In this document: in pieces, positions 44,501 through 54,172 of the stretch | Layout of the letters: every line of letters begins with the position of its first letter | How positions within the stretch are numbered: position 1 is the stretch's first letter | Source of the DNA: Lolium rigidum | Taxonomy: Eukaryota; Streptophyta; Magnoliopsida; Poales; Poaceae | DNA: 64,000 nucleotides | Direction of reading: 5' to 3' | Assembly (NCBI RefSeq): GCF_022539505.1 | Contig: NC_061510.1 | Location: 231,209,322 to 231,273,321, forward strand | Translations under genes and position numbers: made by a program | Notes under the pieces: generated by a model | What the model was told of the DNA's origin: nothing | Databases searched by the model: none | What the model saw: the letters and a program-made list of their open reading frames with translations, nothing else

Positions 44501-47500
44501 AATGGTTTACCTTGTTTTGGTTGGGAAGTGAGCTCTATTCGGTTATTATTTTTGCATGTATTGACTCTTTACGTTGTAAAATAAAAAAGCAAAGCACCCA
44601 GAAGGAAAAGAAAAACAAAGGTTCATAATCCACCTTATGAGAACACAGGTAACACCCTCATGTATTCTCATATGATGATACAAGAACCTCCCTTATCTAC
44701 TCTCTATTGAGACATACCAAACCCCCCATCTATTCCATAAGATTGTGTAAGTATGCAATCTTCATAACTTAAATCAGTCAAATAAACTGGACAGGCGACA
44801 ACTAATGAAGGAAGTCCTAGATATTTCCCTTTATTGAAAAAAAAAGACATTTTCCACTTTTTTATTGAAATAGAATTTCTAGCTATTTTCTCCTGATTAG
44901 AGCGTGAGCTTTAGGAAAGTTTCTGATTTCTAAATATAAAGATACAATATGCCATGTTGCAAACAAAGAGCATCAAACAAATCAGTTAGCAACAACAATA
45001 AACAAGGAACATGTTGGTGCAACTCAGTGCATGCAGATGGAGATTTGAAAGCACACAAATGCACCAACCAAGCAAGAAGTAAAAGGAGGACTAAACTTGC
45101 CAGCAAACATACCCTAAGCCTCTACCGCAGTGGTGAAAGTTGCACGTCATTTTGTCTATTTAGCGACAACATATTACACATGTATAAATCTTGGAGATTC
45201 TTTCGAAATGCATAACACAGCACAAGTATGATTATTCAAAACCCTCTGACTCACCCTACAAGAAAATTAATTATCCCTAAAAGCAAATCTGTTATTTAAC
45301 TTAAATGGCCAGATGGCTCAAGTAATGGGGAAAGTTCCAATGCGTACAACCAGAAACAAAAGAGTAAACGTTTTATAAACGCGGAAAAAAGAACACTAAA
45401 AAATACCTCATAGCGATCTCCACGATTGGCATGTATGATATTGATTATGCCTACATTCTTTTCGTTGCAGCTTCTACATCGGGCTTGAGTCGGCTAGTTA
45501 AAACAATATAAAAAAAAAGTCAGAGAATCTGAAAGTAGACTTCGCCTGAAAATTGAGTACATGTACTTGATATTTTTTGTTATCTTGTCCAGGCTAATTA
45601 ATATGAACTTAATACATATGATGCACAATACCTGCAACTGCGTTGATTCTTCATATTCATATCCTATCTCTGCTGGCAACAACCCAGCCTGAAATGAACA
45701 AACATGAATAACTTCTTCTGGTGCAAATAACAACGTAAGTACTCATAGTGTAGGGATGGTACGGAAGGTTGGCTGGGTAGAGAGGAAGTGAGGATAGATA
45801 GAGAAGCTAGATGGCTAAGGATAGCAACTACTCCCTCTGCTCTAAAATTCTCCCTCCATCCAGATTCCAGAAAAGGATGTCTCAACTTTGTCTAGATTTG
45901 CATGTATCTACACACTGAAACTCGTCTAGATACATGCATATTTAGACAAAGTTGAGACATCCTTAGAGTAATTGAAGTTCTAGGTTTGTTCCCAAAGTGA
46001 ACTTCTCTAAGTTGGACCAAATTTATTGGGAAACATGTCAATATCTATAACATCAGATCTATATAATACGAAAATATATTGTATGATGAATCAAATAAAA
46101 ATAAATTACTATTGTAGATCTTGACATACTTTTCTGCAAACTTGATTAATCTTAAAGTAGTTTAACTTAGGACAAACATATAACTTCAATTATTCTGGAA
46201 CGGAGGGAGTAAAATGGAAAGAATTGATTTCTAGCTTGCCTCCTTCACTAAATAGAACCTTCAGTCTTTGCAACCATATCATATCAGTTAAAAAAGGTAC
46301 CACCGAACTAACGATAGTCACTATTGTAAACGAGAGCAGAAATGGTTCTAATGAGGACCAAAATAAAAATAAGATGATTAGACCTTAAGTTCCTCAGCTG
46401 ACATCGTTAACAGAACTGGAGGACTAAGCTCCTTGTTCATCAATCGCTTGCACAGTACAGAGCTTTTCTGTGTACAGAAATCAATGATATGTCAAGTTCT
46501 CAAATAATAAGAATATACATAAGTGTAAAACATGTGAGTTAAAAATGTCTAAGGACCCATCATAAACTGTTAAAGAGCATATGTGATATTGTAATTATGA
46601 AATGGTAGCATGGTAACTACAACAATAACAATAAAAAAGTGTAACAGAATTATAGAACATAATTTCAAATGACTAGAAATTTGCTGAGTTTGCAGCCTGA
46701 ACGACTGGTTAGCAGTAAGAAACTTATTGCATGAAAAGATGCATTGCCTCACCCAAATGAAACAAAGGTAGTTGTCAAAAAAATCCTAAAATTGTATAGC
46801 GCAAAACTGTGAGTGCATTACATCTACGAAGAGTGGACATGAAAAAACAAAGATATCTGAAGCTTTGTACTCTCCATGGCTCTCTAAATCTACTATTAAT
46901 CATTGTAAGATGGCTATATACAAATAGAATTTACTTTAGAAAATATCTGGAAACAATGACTAACTGGTTGGAAACCATACATAGTACTTTTTGTGCATTT
47001 TTTGAAAAAAAATTAGTGCTTTAATCAGAAGAAAATAGAAACAATTGGAGAATCCGTCAAAAATGTTAAACCATATATTGTCAAGCTTTTTGAGCTTTGA
47101 AAGGGTGTAATGTAAGGTATTTGGTTGGAGGTCACAGATTGCCACAACTCTGCTAAAAAGATATGCTAGGATTTTCGGTTACTCCTAAAAACCGTGTCAT
47201 TGACACATTTTTAAGCTTAGCTTGCCAAATTTGCTACTACATTTTTATTGGCCACAGTTAACAGTGGGATTCTAAGGAGCATGGAGGAGACTAGAAGGTG
47301 TAGAGGACGACCAAAGTTGACTTGGGCAGAAGTGGTAAAAAGAGACTTGAGGGATTGGAATGTACCTAAGGTCTTGGCTCTTGATAGGACTGCATGGAGA
47401 TCAGCAATCCATGTGCCGGAATCTTAGTTTACTCTCTCTTTCCATCACTTTCTTGTTTTGGCTTCCTTTTTTTCTGCTGGGTTTCATATCTAGCCTACCC

Positions 47501-50500
47501 CAACTTGCTTGGGAAAAAGGCTTTGATGTTGTTGATGTTCTATTTTTATTGGCCACAATTCAGCCAAAAGTTTGGTATGCATAGGCATTAATAGGCTAAC
47601 TACACTTTCTGTGGTGAATGAATCATCCATCACAATGTGGCAAGCTTTGGCAAGAAACTGTGTTTCTGAAAGGTGGGGCTCGGAGATTGTGCTATGCCAA
47701 ACGTATGGTAGCGAACCAATCAAGCTGAAGTCGTAATCGAAAAGCACCGTAGAATTATAAATCATTTTTAGCTGATAGAGTGGCATGGAAGGACTGCAAT
47801 TAAGATGCCAGTTATTTTAGATTCGTGCCCTGATGAGGGTTTATTGATAACTCTGTAAGTTTTGTACAAAGAAAGCATGTTTAAATATGTAACTTTGTGG
47901 TACATGAAATGCAATGTTGTAAATGTGGTGAAAGCAAGTGGTGGCTGGAATTACCATGGCTTGATAACCTAGGACCAGCAGAAAGTTAGCTGTTTGTGGT
48001 TGGTCAAACCATAGTAAGTTTTAGACAACAAAAAGAGAGTACAACAGAACAACATAGGAGTAATAGATACTGAGTCTAGTCGCAGACTAATATTGCAGGA
48101 ACTGTTGATTGTGAATTAATATACTCCCTCTGATACAAATTAATTGTCACAGATTTAGGCAAAATGTTGCCCAAATCTTGTCTAGGTTCACTGAACCTGC
48201 AATAACTGATTTGGATCAGAGGCAGTAACAGATTTGGAAGCATCTTTATCTTTATATTTGTAGTGACGGGAATGAGAAGTGCCAAAATAGGAGTACAAGG
48301 CCAGCCAAATAATCAATAATACTGTTCAGTGGGACAAGATTCTAACTTGAACAATCTGAATTTTTAAATATTTAGTTTTCTCAATTTACACCCATCTCAG
48401 CCCTTAGGCTAGATCATCAATATATGTTGAAGCATGCTGTGTGCCATGTTTGAGCACATACATGATGCTCGTGCACATAGATATGCATATCGATACAACA
48501 AACTAGCAATGTTGATGGGATATCAGGCAACAAACATTTAAGTTCCATTATGCAGCAGTATAATGTAATGAGTTAACAGTACAATTATGCAAGGGATTTA
48601 GATGTTCCCAAGAAACATAAGCCTGATAGTGGCCATGGATAAAACCATACCTCGATATTGAACAACAATGATCTCATTTTCTGGTTGTACTTTTCGAATT
48701 CTGGATGAAAAGCTTCATATGCTGATCTCTCTAAGGAGGCCACTATTGACACAACCTCCTTAGGTGCATAAGAATTTTCATTATCCTGGAAACAGAATAT
48801 CATCACAAGGCGAATCATCTAACAAAGAAAGACAAGAGAATACATACAATGAATCAAAGGAACTAGAGTCGCACTATTTGGCACCCAGGGTGATGAATAG
48901 TAGTTTACACCCCCTACCCTGTTTCTTTGTAATTGTACATGATTTTTGGGTCACGTAAATTTTTTCTTACGTCGCATCAAGAAGAATGTAAGAAAATTTA
49001 GGCATGACATAAATTCTTTGTTTAAGTGACATAACAAAAATATGAAGTAAAATACATATACCTATTTTCTTTTGTGGTTTTTACGTTGTTATGATCTCGT
49101 GTTTCTTAGGTCAATTTTTCCATTGTGGGCATAACTATTTGTGTACCAAACATAAACATTCGATCTAAACGACATAAAAAAACCTGGTTGCAAAATAAAT
49201 TTCTTCTGCACACTTGGTGCTGGATAGCATATATCTTTTCAGAATCGCAGGACACTTGTTTAGAGAACTTGTGGAAACAGATAAAATAGTTACCAAGGCT
49301 CCAGAGAAACAGTGAAATGCGCAGTATATCTTCAAGGAGGAGCATTGTGAACAATATCCATTTGTTCATCAGAGTAATTATCATGGGGAATAGTAGGAAG
49401 GAGCGAAAAGTAGCCAGAAATCAAACTACTTCTGTGGATAAATTCAGAAGGCTAATACAAAACTTACATTTCTCGAATGAGGGAGTGCTAGAATAGATTT
49501 GACATATTTCTCAAGCCAATGGTCACGATACTTATTACCAGTAGCTGCTTTATATCTGAAAGGGGTGGCGTGATTCTTGAGATTATCATTCCCAGCTGTA
49601 TCTTCTGTTATCAATTGCTCAGATCTGCCTGCAGGAGCATCCTTAGGTTTGAGAGGTCCCTTCTTCCTGCCTCGTGTTGGTAAGTTATCAGATTTGTCAA
49701 GAGGTATATCTTGAGGATCACGATCAAGAAGCTCCCCAATACGTTCCATTGTTTTCAACACAAGGAGATCAATCTCCAGCTGATTGTCATCATCGTAGTC
49801 TGTGTCTGTTAGCTGATGAAACTTGTCCTCTTTGTGGTCATACACCTGTTGGACAATGAATCCAGGGTGTTCCTTTTTACTTGGCACCTGCTTGTGCTGA
49901 GGAATGAAATGGACCACGCAGGTGTGCATAACTGACTCTGCCCCCACATCATCAAGGTGAAAACTGTAGAATAACTCCCTCGGGTCACCGCCACCCTCTT
50001 TTAGAGCTTCCTCCGGTCTGTAAAACCACTGAGCAGTTACTTTTAAGCTTCCATCACTTTCATTTATCTCCTGTTGGGGGGTAAATAGTAAACTGTAATT
50101 AGTTTCGAGAAAGAATACTATTGCAAAGGAGGACAAGATTACGGTAAATAGCTAAGGATCGTTGCGTTAGAAACATGTTTGTTCGGCTATAAATAGATGG
50201 GAACTATGTGTCCACAGTTAGTCAAAATAGACAGTGGCTCCAACCATAGAACGTAAGATAGCCCTGATAGGAGCTGCTTGGCACAAACCATGGGATACAC
50301 CTAGCATCAGTTCATCTAAGAGATGTTGAACCATGGACGAAACAGCATTGAGAAGCAAACGGTGCAGATAAGGCTAGAATCCAAGAACAGAGTGCCTATG
50401 GGCCTACAGGGTCACAAACGATGATAACATATCACTGTATCAGAAAGAAGGATTGGTCAACTAGGATTATTTGAAAAACAGTAGAGCAAATCTGGGTAAT

Positions 50501-51139
50501 ACAGAACCAGTTTGAACATAGAAATTTCCTGTCATTTCTCTGTGCGGAGAAAGATGCGTGAACTAAGCATCATGTAGTAATCGATACAGTACAAGGACGA
50601 TACACATGGTGAATGAACTAGTTAGTATATTGAGACGTCGCAATTGAGTTACAAGACATGGGGTCCATAGCGAATGACAGACCTTGATGATGCCGACATA
50701 GGGCTTCTGGTCCTTTTCTTCGGGCGAGAACATGGCCGAGTCCTCCTGCACAATTCCCCCCACAGTTCACCCACCGGAAAGCGCAAATGCCGAGAACAAG
50801 AGAAAAATAAAACCCTAGAAACCCTAGAAAGCGCAGCAAAGGAAGAGGGCGGCGGCTTACGAGCTTGTAGATGTTGCCCTCGTATTGGAAGGCGGCGTAC
50901 TGCTTCTCGTCGCCAAGGACCTCCACGGGGTCCCCCACGGGCACCGCGACCGGGCCGTCTTCGTCGTCGTCCTCCTCTTCATCCGCGTCCGCCTTCTCGC
51001 CAGGCTCCCCGCCGTTCCACTCGTCGTCCTCCTCGGGGGCTGCGGGCCTCCGCGGCGCCGGCGCCGGCGCGGCATTGCCGTGGTCGTCGTCGTCGTCGCT
51101 GCTGGCGTACTGCAGCACGGGCCGGCGGCGTTTCCCCAT
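41540..51139 (-). CDS. AIPP3-like: BAH + TFIIS-central + zinc-ribbon chromatin protein (AIPP3/BDT1-like)
   Basis: Eight exons, all joined in phase 0: 51139-50861, 50745-50683, 50070-49468, 48785-48651, 46467-46384, 45688-45632, 45493-45407 and 41596-41540; every intron is GT-AG. The product is 454 residues. It starts MGKRRRPVLQ, a basic cluster, then acidic tracts (14-19, 37-62). A BAH domain spans about 66-222; Y109 (KPY), W129 and Y131 (QWFYRPEEA) sit where AIPP3/BDT1 has its methyl-lysine cage. A TFIIS central-type helical domain (about 290-407; HWLEKYVKSIL, ELSPPVLLTMSAEELK) and a zinc ribbon (C413-x2-C416, C439-x2-C442) follow. Known of the family: Arabidopsis AIPP3/BDT1 binds H3K27me3 with PHD proteins and CPL2 to restrain transcription. 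I infer a similar nuclear role. The protein is shorter than the Arabidopsis one. The zinc ribbon lacks the acidic DE pair of true TFIIS. The start is chosen as the only ATG giving a family-like N-terminus. Confidence 0.88.
41846..41967. mobile_element. Stowaway MITE
   Basis: 122 bp with terminal repeats CTCCCTCCGATCCATATTAC and GTAATACGAATCGGAGGGAG and a TA duplication on both sides (41844-41845, 41968-41969). It lies in intron 7. Confidence 0.9.
42229..42355. mobile_element. Stowaway MITE with internal duplication
   Basis: 127 bp with ends CTCCCTCCGCCACACAATAT and ATATTGTGGGACAAAGGGAG. An approximately 28-bp arm (CACACAATATAAGACGTTTT...) is repeated at about 42239-42266 and 42271-42298, with one visible mismatch. 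Confidence 0.8.
42810..43767. mobile_element. Stowaway MITE split by a Harbinger-type element
   Basis: The left arm CTCCCTCTGTCCCAAAAAAAG (42810 on) and right arm ending CTTTTTTGGGAACGGAGGGAG (43767) are flanked by TA. Everything between 42872 and 43701 is a second element. Confidence 0.8.
42872..43701. mobile_element. Harbinger-type (Tourist-like) element nested in a Stowaway
   Basis: 830 bp with terminal repeats GGGCGTGTTCGG and CCGAACACGCCC and a TAA duplication (42869-42871, 43702-43704), the signature of PIF/Harbinger elements. The GC-rich interior has ORFs on both strands but no transposase was recognised, so it is non-autonomous and may carry captured sequence. Confidence 0.78.
45831..46209. 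mobile_element. Stowaway MITE with a second Stowaway inside
   Basis: The outer ends are CTCCCTCTGCTCTAAAAT and ATTCTGGAACGGAGGGAG with TA on both sides. At about 45849 an inner, truncated Stowaway begins (CTCCCTCCATCCAGATTCCAG), whose arms GGATGTCTCAACTTTGTCTA and TAGACAAAGTTGAGACATCC pair; the outer element resumes near 45966. It lies in intron 5. Confidence 0.75.
47281..47545 (+). mobile_element. 3' end of an RTE-type LINE
   Basis: In intron 4, antisense to the gene. A 48-codon frame (47281-47427) contains RCRGRPKLTWAEVVKRDLRD and ends AWRSAIHVPES, the conserved C-terminus of plant RTE-type reverse transcriptase proteins. The 3' UTR follows with CTACCCCAACTTGCTTGGGA and ends in a TTG-type microsatellite (GATGTTGTTGATGTT), as usual for these elements. 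The rest of the element is missing, as expected for a 5'-truncated insertion. Confidence 0.8.
48124..48225. mobile_element. Degenerate Stowaway-like MITE
   Basis: It starts CTCCCTCTGATACAAATTAA and ends TTTGGATCAGAGGCAG, with TA at the left and right. The arms are imperfect. It lies in intron 4 of the BAH gene. Confidence 0.5.
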
Positions 51140-51563
51140 TTCCCGTGGCGGCGGCCGATTCGGAGGAAGTTGCGCAGTGTGGACCAGGAGGAGGACTCGG
51201 GTCCCGAACGGAACGGGGCTTCCTCTAGAAGGAAACAGAAAAAGACCTTCCTTAATGATTTGGTTGGTTTTATTACGATGACTGTTTGCAGAGGATCCCG
51301 AGCTGACACTGACTTTCAATTGAAGTACTAGTACTGTACACCCACCAAAGACGGTCCACGGATCGTCAAAAAGGCGCAACGCTTTCACTGCTAGGTCCAT
51401 GTTGGCCGGCCGATGCTCACCGCTGGTTCGACCCGTAGCTTCGTTGGGCCGTCGTGTGCTTCTCAGCTATATGGCCTGCTGTCCGTTCCTCCGCTCCGTG
51501 CCCATGTGATGATTACCCACCAGTTAATTGAAGACTGGTAAAATGGTCGCTTTTCGACTCTTA
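51140..51563 (-). promoter_or_regulatory. 5' flank and presumed promoter of the BAH gene
   Basis: About 430 bases separate the start codon from an upstream Harbinger-type element. No clear TATA box was seen at a usual distance, which fits a broadly expressed chromatin gene. The region is not transposon-like. Confidence 0.4.
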
Positions 51564-51566
51564 TAA

Positions 51567-52201
51567 GGGCATCTCTATCTGGGTGACGTATTTCAACGTT
51601 CGAAAATATCCGCGTCCGTTCGTTTACGTCGGTTGAAATGGTCGAAATCGACCGCACGTTCGTTTGCATCGGGTGTGGGCGATGGAGGAACGACCCTGTG
51701 CGGCTGCTCCCCCTTCTTGGTGCCGCTGCCGGACGCCTCGAAGTCGTTCTTCTTCTTCCCTATGGTGTTGCGGCAGTGGTGGTGGGAGTGGAGGTGTGGA
51801 CGATGGAGGAACGATGCCGGTGGACTTTTAAGATCGGACGCGCGCGGGAAACGATGCCATTAAAGGCGGCGCAGAAGCTCAGTCGGCGTCCACCGGTGCG
51901 CTCGCACAAGAGGCAGCCGCAACATTGATGGCGAAGGTTGCGGCGCATACGCGGAAGCGATGCCCTCGATACAGGCTCGCTGCCAGGCGGGGCCGGTGGA
52001 GTAGCGAGCGGTCACTTGGTGCGTCCGCGCAGCGTCCGTCGCGAAGCATTCCAGGCGCAAATATGCGTCGGCTTTCCGCCGCTGCGGACGGCCCGGTTAC
52101 GATGCGTCGCCCTGCTGGAGGTGGTACCGGATGCATTTTCGGCCCGGGCGGACGCAAACGGTCGCTCAGCATCTGTTTGTGTCGCCCCGTTGGAGATGCC
52201 C
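51567..52201. mobile_element. Harbinger-type non-autonomous element
   Basis: 635 bp with ends GGGCATCTCTATCTGGGTGA and CGCCCCGTTGGAGATGCCC and a TAA duplication (51564-51566, 52202-52204). The interior is GC-rich with CGTCC/GCGGACG words. No transposase was recognised. It lies just upstream of the BAH gene. Confidence 0.75.
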
Positions 52202-52281
52202 TAAGATGCAGACGGAAGATGGTCTCTGCCGTCGCGCATCATCCTCTGCTAATGAACTCCGGGAAGAAGAGCAACCACTGG

Positions 52282-52793
52282 TGATGTGGGCATTACCCTT
52301 CGGGTAACTAATGTTGTGCTACCTCCTACGGCCCAACCAGGGGCCCATGAAGATCATCTACCGACAAAGGTGGACCGCTATGTCGGTTCCCGTGAAGGAT
52401 TCTTGAAGGACAAGGAAAGGAGACGAAGAAACAAGGAAAGTTTAGTTATTGCACTCTTTGTAACCTAGTTGTACCCGGACAGGTCTCTTGGGACCTGGCT
52501 CACAATATAAGGGCCAAGAGAGGGGCTGTCGAGGGACACAAAATCAATCTAGCCATAACCACCGCAAGTCGAGAGTTAGATCATACACAATGCTAGCTTT
52601 TCGTCGAGTCCTTAGTCTTAAGCCTTCGGCTACCCCATTGTAATCCGATATTTTCATTAATCAAGATCAGACAAGCAGGAAATAAGGGTTTTACCTCCAC
52701 GAGTGCCCCGAACCTGGGTAAATCTCTCTCCCTGTTTGTTTGGTATCTGATGTCTCGTGTTAGCCTGCAGGATTCCATCAACCCTAAGCCCCC
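52282..52793 (+). repeat. Truncated LTR 1 (Tat-like)
   Basis: It starts TGATGTGGGCATTACCCTTC and stops at AAGCCCCC where LTR 2 begins. A TATA-like AATATAAGG lies near 52504. It is similar to LTR 2 at the first about 30 bases but diverges afterwards. Confidence 0.6.
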
Positions 52794-53274
52794 TGACGTG
52801 GGCATAACCCTTCGGGTACTCGACATTGCCATACCCGGTCCAGACTATGAAGCTGGACGACCACAAGGACTCAAGAAGCTGGACCCACAAGGAAAATCAA
52901 CTTGAATTGCAAGAAAGAAGACTCCAATACGAATCCTACTAGGACTCTTGTAAACCCTAGCTTGGCTGATATATAAAGCCAGGCAGGGGCACCCCTTAGG
53001 GACATGCATATTCAGAAACATAGATCATAGAGGCGACACGCCTAGACATCGTAACCCGCAGATTAGAACTAGACTAGATCCAACAACTCCGCCTATGGCG
53101 GCCCCTCTACACATATATTCATATAGTGGATTGCTAGCAGGACGTAGCGATCCTCCACCGCGGGGACGTGAACATGGGTACGTCGTGTACCACCTCGCTC
53201 CCGGAACTTCCGTCATTGCCTTTCTCTAAACCCAAGCCCCTCATGGTGGGCATTACCGAGGAACCGTCTCGTCA
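52794..53274 (+). repeat. LTR 2 with primer-binding site (Tat-like)
   Basis: A 481-bp LTR, TGACGTGGGCATAACCC to CTCGTCA, with GATATATAAAGCC near 52970. The primer-binding site TGGCGCCGTCTGTGGGAA follows at 53277-53294, so it is a 5' LTR in plus orientation. Only about 180 bases of leader (to 53473) remain before element D starts. Confidence 0.7.
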
Positions 53275-53473
53275 ATTGGCGCCGTCTGTGGGAAGCGTGA
53301 CGACTGGATTTCGTTATCCGGGCGGGATCTACATCATCAACAAGAGTTAAAATCAGAAAAGAAGAAGATCTGATCTTTCAAGTGATACAGTCGCCACGGT
53401 CGATCGGAAAAAAGGGCGCGTATACAGAGCTGGCGCGCTACTCGGAAAAATCTAGTACGTCGGATGCGCGAGA

Positions 53474-54172
53474 TGCTTAGATGCTTGAGTCTTCTTGAAA
53501 TATGCAGAGATGAACCACGGGGGCATCCCCAAGCTTAGACTTTTCACTCTTCTTGATCATATTATATCATCCTCCTCTCTTGATCCTTGAAAACTTCCTC
53601 CACACCAAACTCAAAACAATCTCATTAGAGGGTTAGTGCATAATCAAAAATTCACATGTTCAGAGAGGACACAATCATTCCCAACACTTCTGGACATTAC
53701 CCAAGGCTACTGAAAGTTAATGGAGCAAAGAAATCCACTCAACACAGTAAAAGAGGCAATGCGAAATAAATGGCAGAATCTGTCAAAACAGAACAGTCCG
53801 TAAAGACGAATTTTTTCGAGGCACTTAACATGCTCAGATGAAGAAGCTTAAATTGAATGAAAGTTGCGTACATATCTGAGGATCACGCATGAATTTTTGC
53901 AGAATTTTTAGGTTCTCCTACAGAGAGATCAACTCAAATTCGTGACAGCTAAAAATCTGTTTCTGCGCAGAAATCCAAATCTAGTATCAACCTTCTATCA
54001 AAGATTTTACTTGGCTCAACAATGCAATAAAATAAAGATACAAAGGTATTGCTACAGTAGTAACAAGCACCTTGACTCAAATATAAAACAAAAATTGCAG
54101 AAATAAAATAATGGGTTGTCTCCCATAAGCGCTTTTCTTTAACGCCTTTCAGCTAGGCGCATAAAGTGTAAA
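53474..54172 (-). mobile_element. Non-coding interior of Sabrina-like element D, truncated
   Basis: Reverse-oriented counterpart of about 1114-1811 of element A. It breaks off exactly inside the second internal PPT-like motif (GCATCTAAGC | at 53474). Confidence 0.75.

Larger units (their letters stand above)
41597..45406 (-). other. Intron 7 of the BAH gene (3.8 kb)
   Basis: Donor GAG|GTATTT at 45407/45406 and acceptor TTCCAG|GTT at 41597/41596. It holds at least two simple Stowaways, one Stowaway split by a Harbinger-type element, and otherwise AT-rich DNA (43770-45400) with no recognisable gene. ORFs at 42341-42796 and 43739-44182 were judged accidental. Confidence 0.85.

Noticed and set aside
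50674..51331. Long ORFs opposite to exon 1 of the BAH gene
   Set aside because: Arg/Ser/Pro-rich shadow frames of an exon encoding acidic tracts; the spliced minus-strand gene explains the region.
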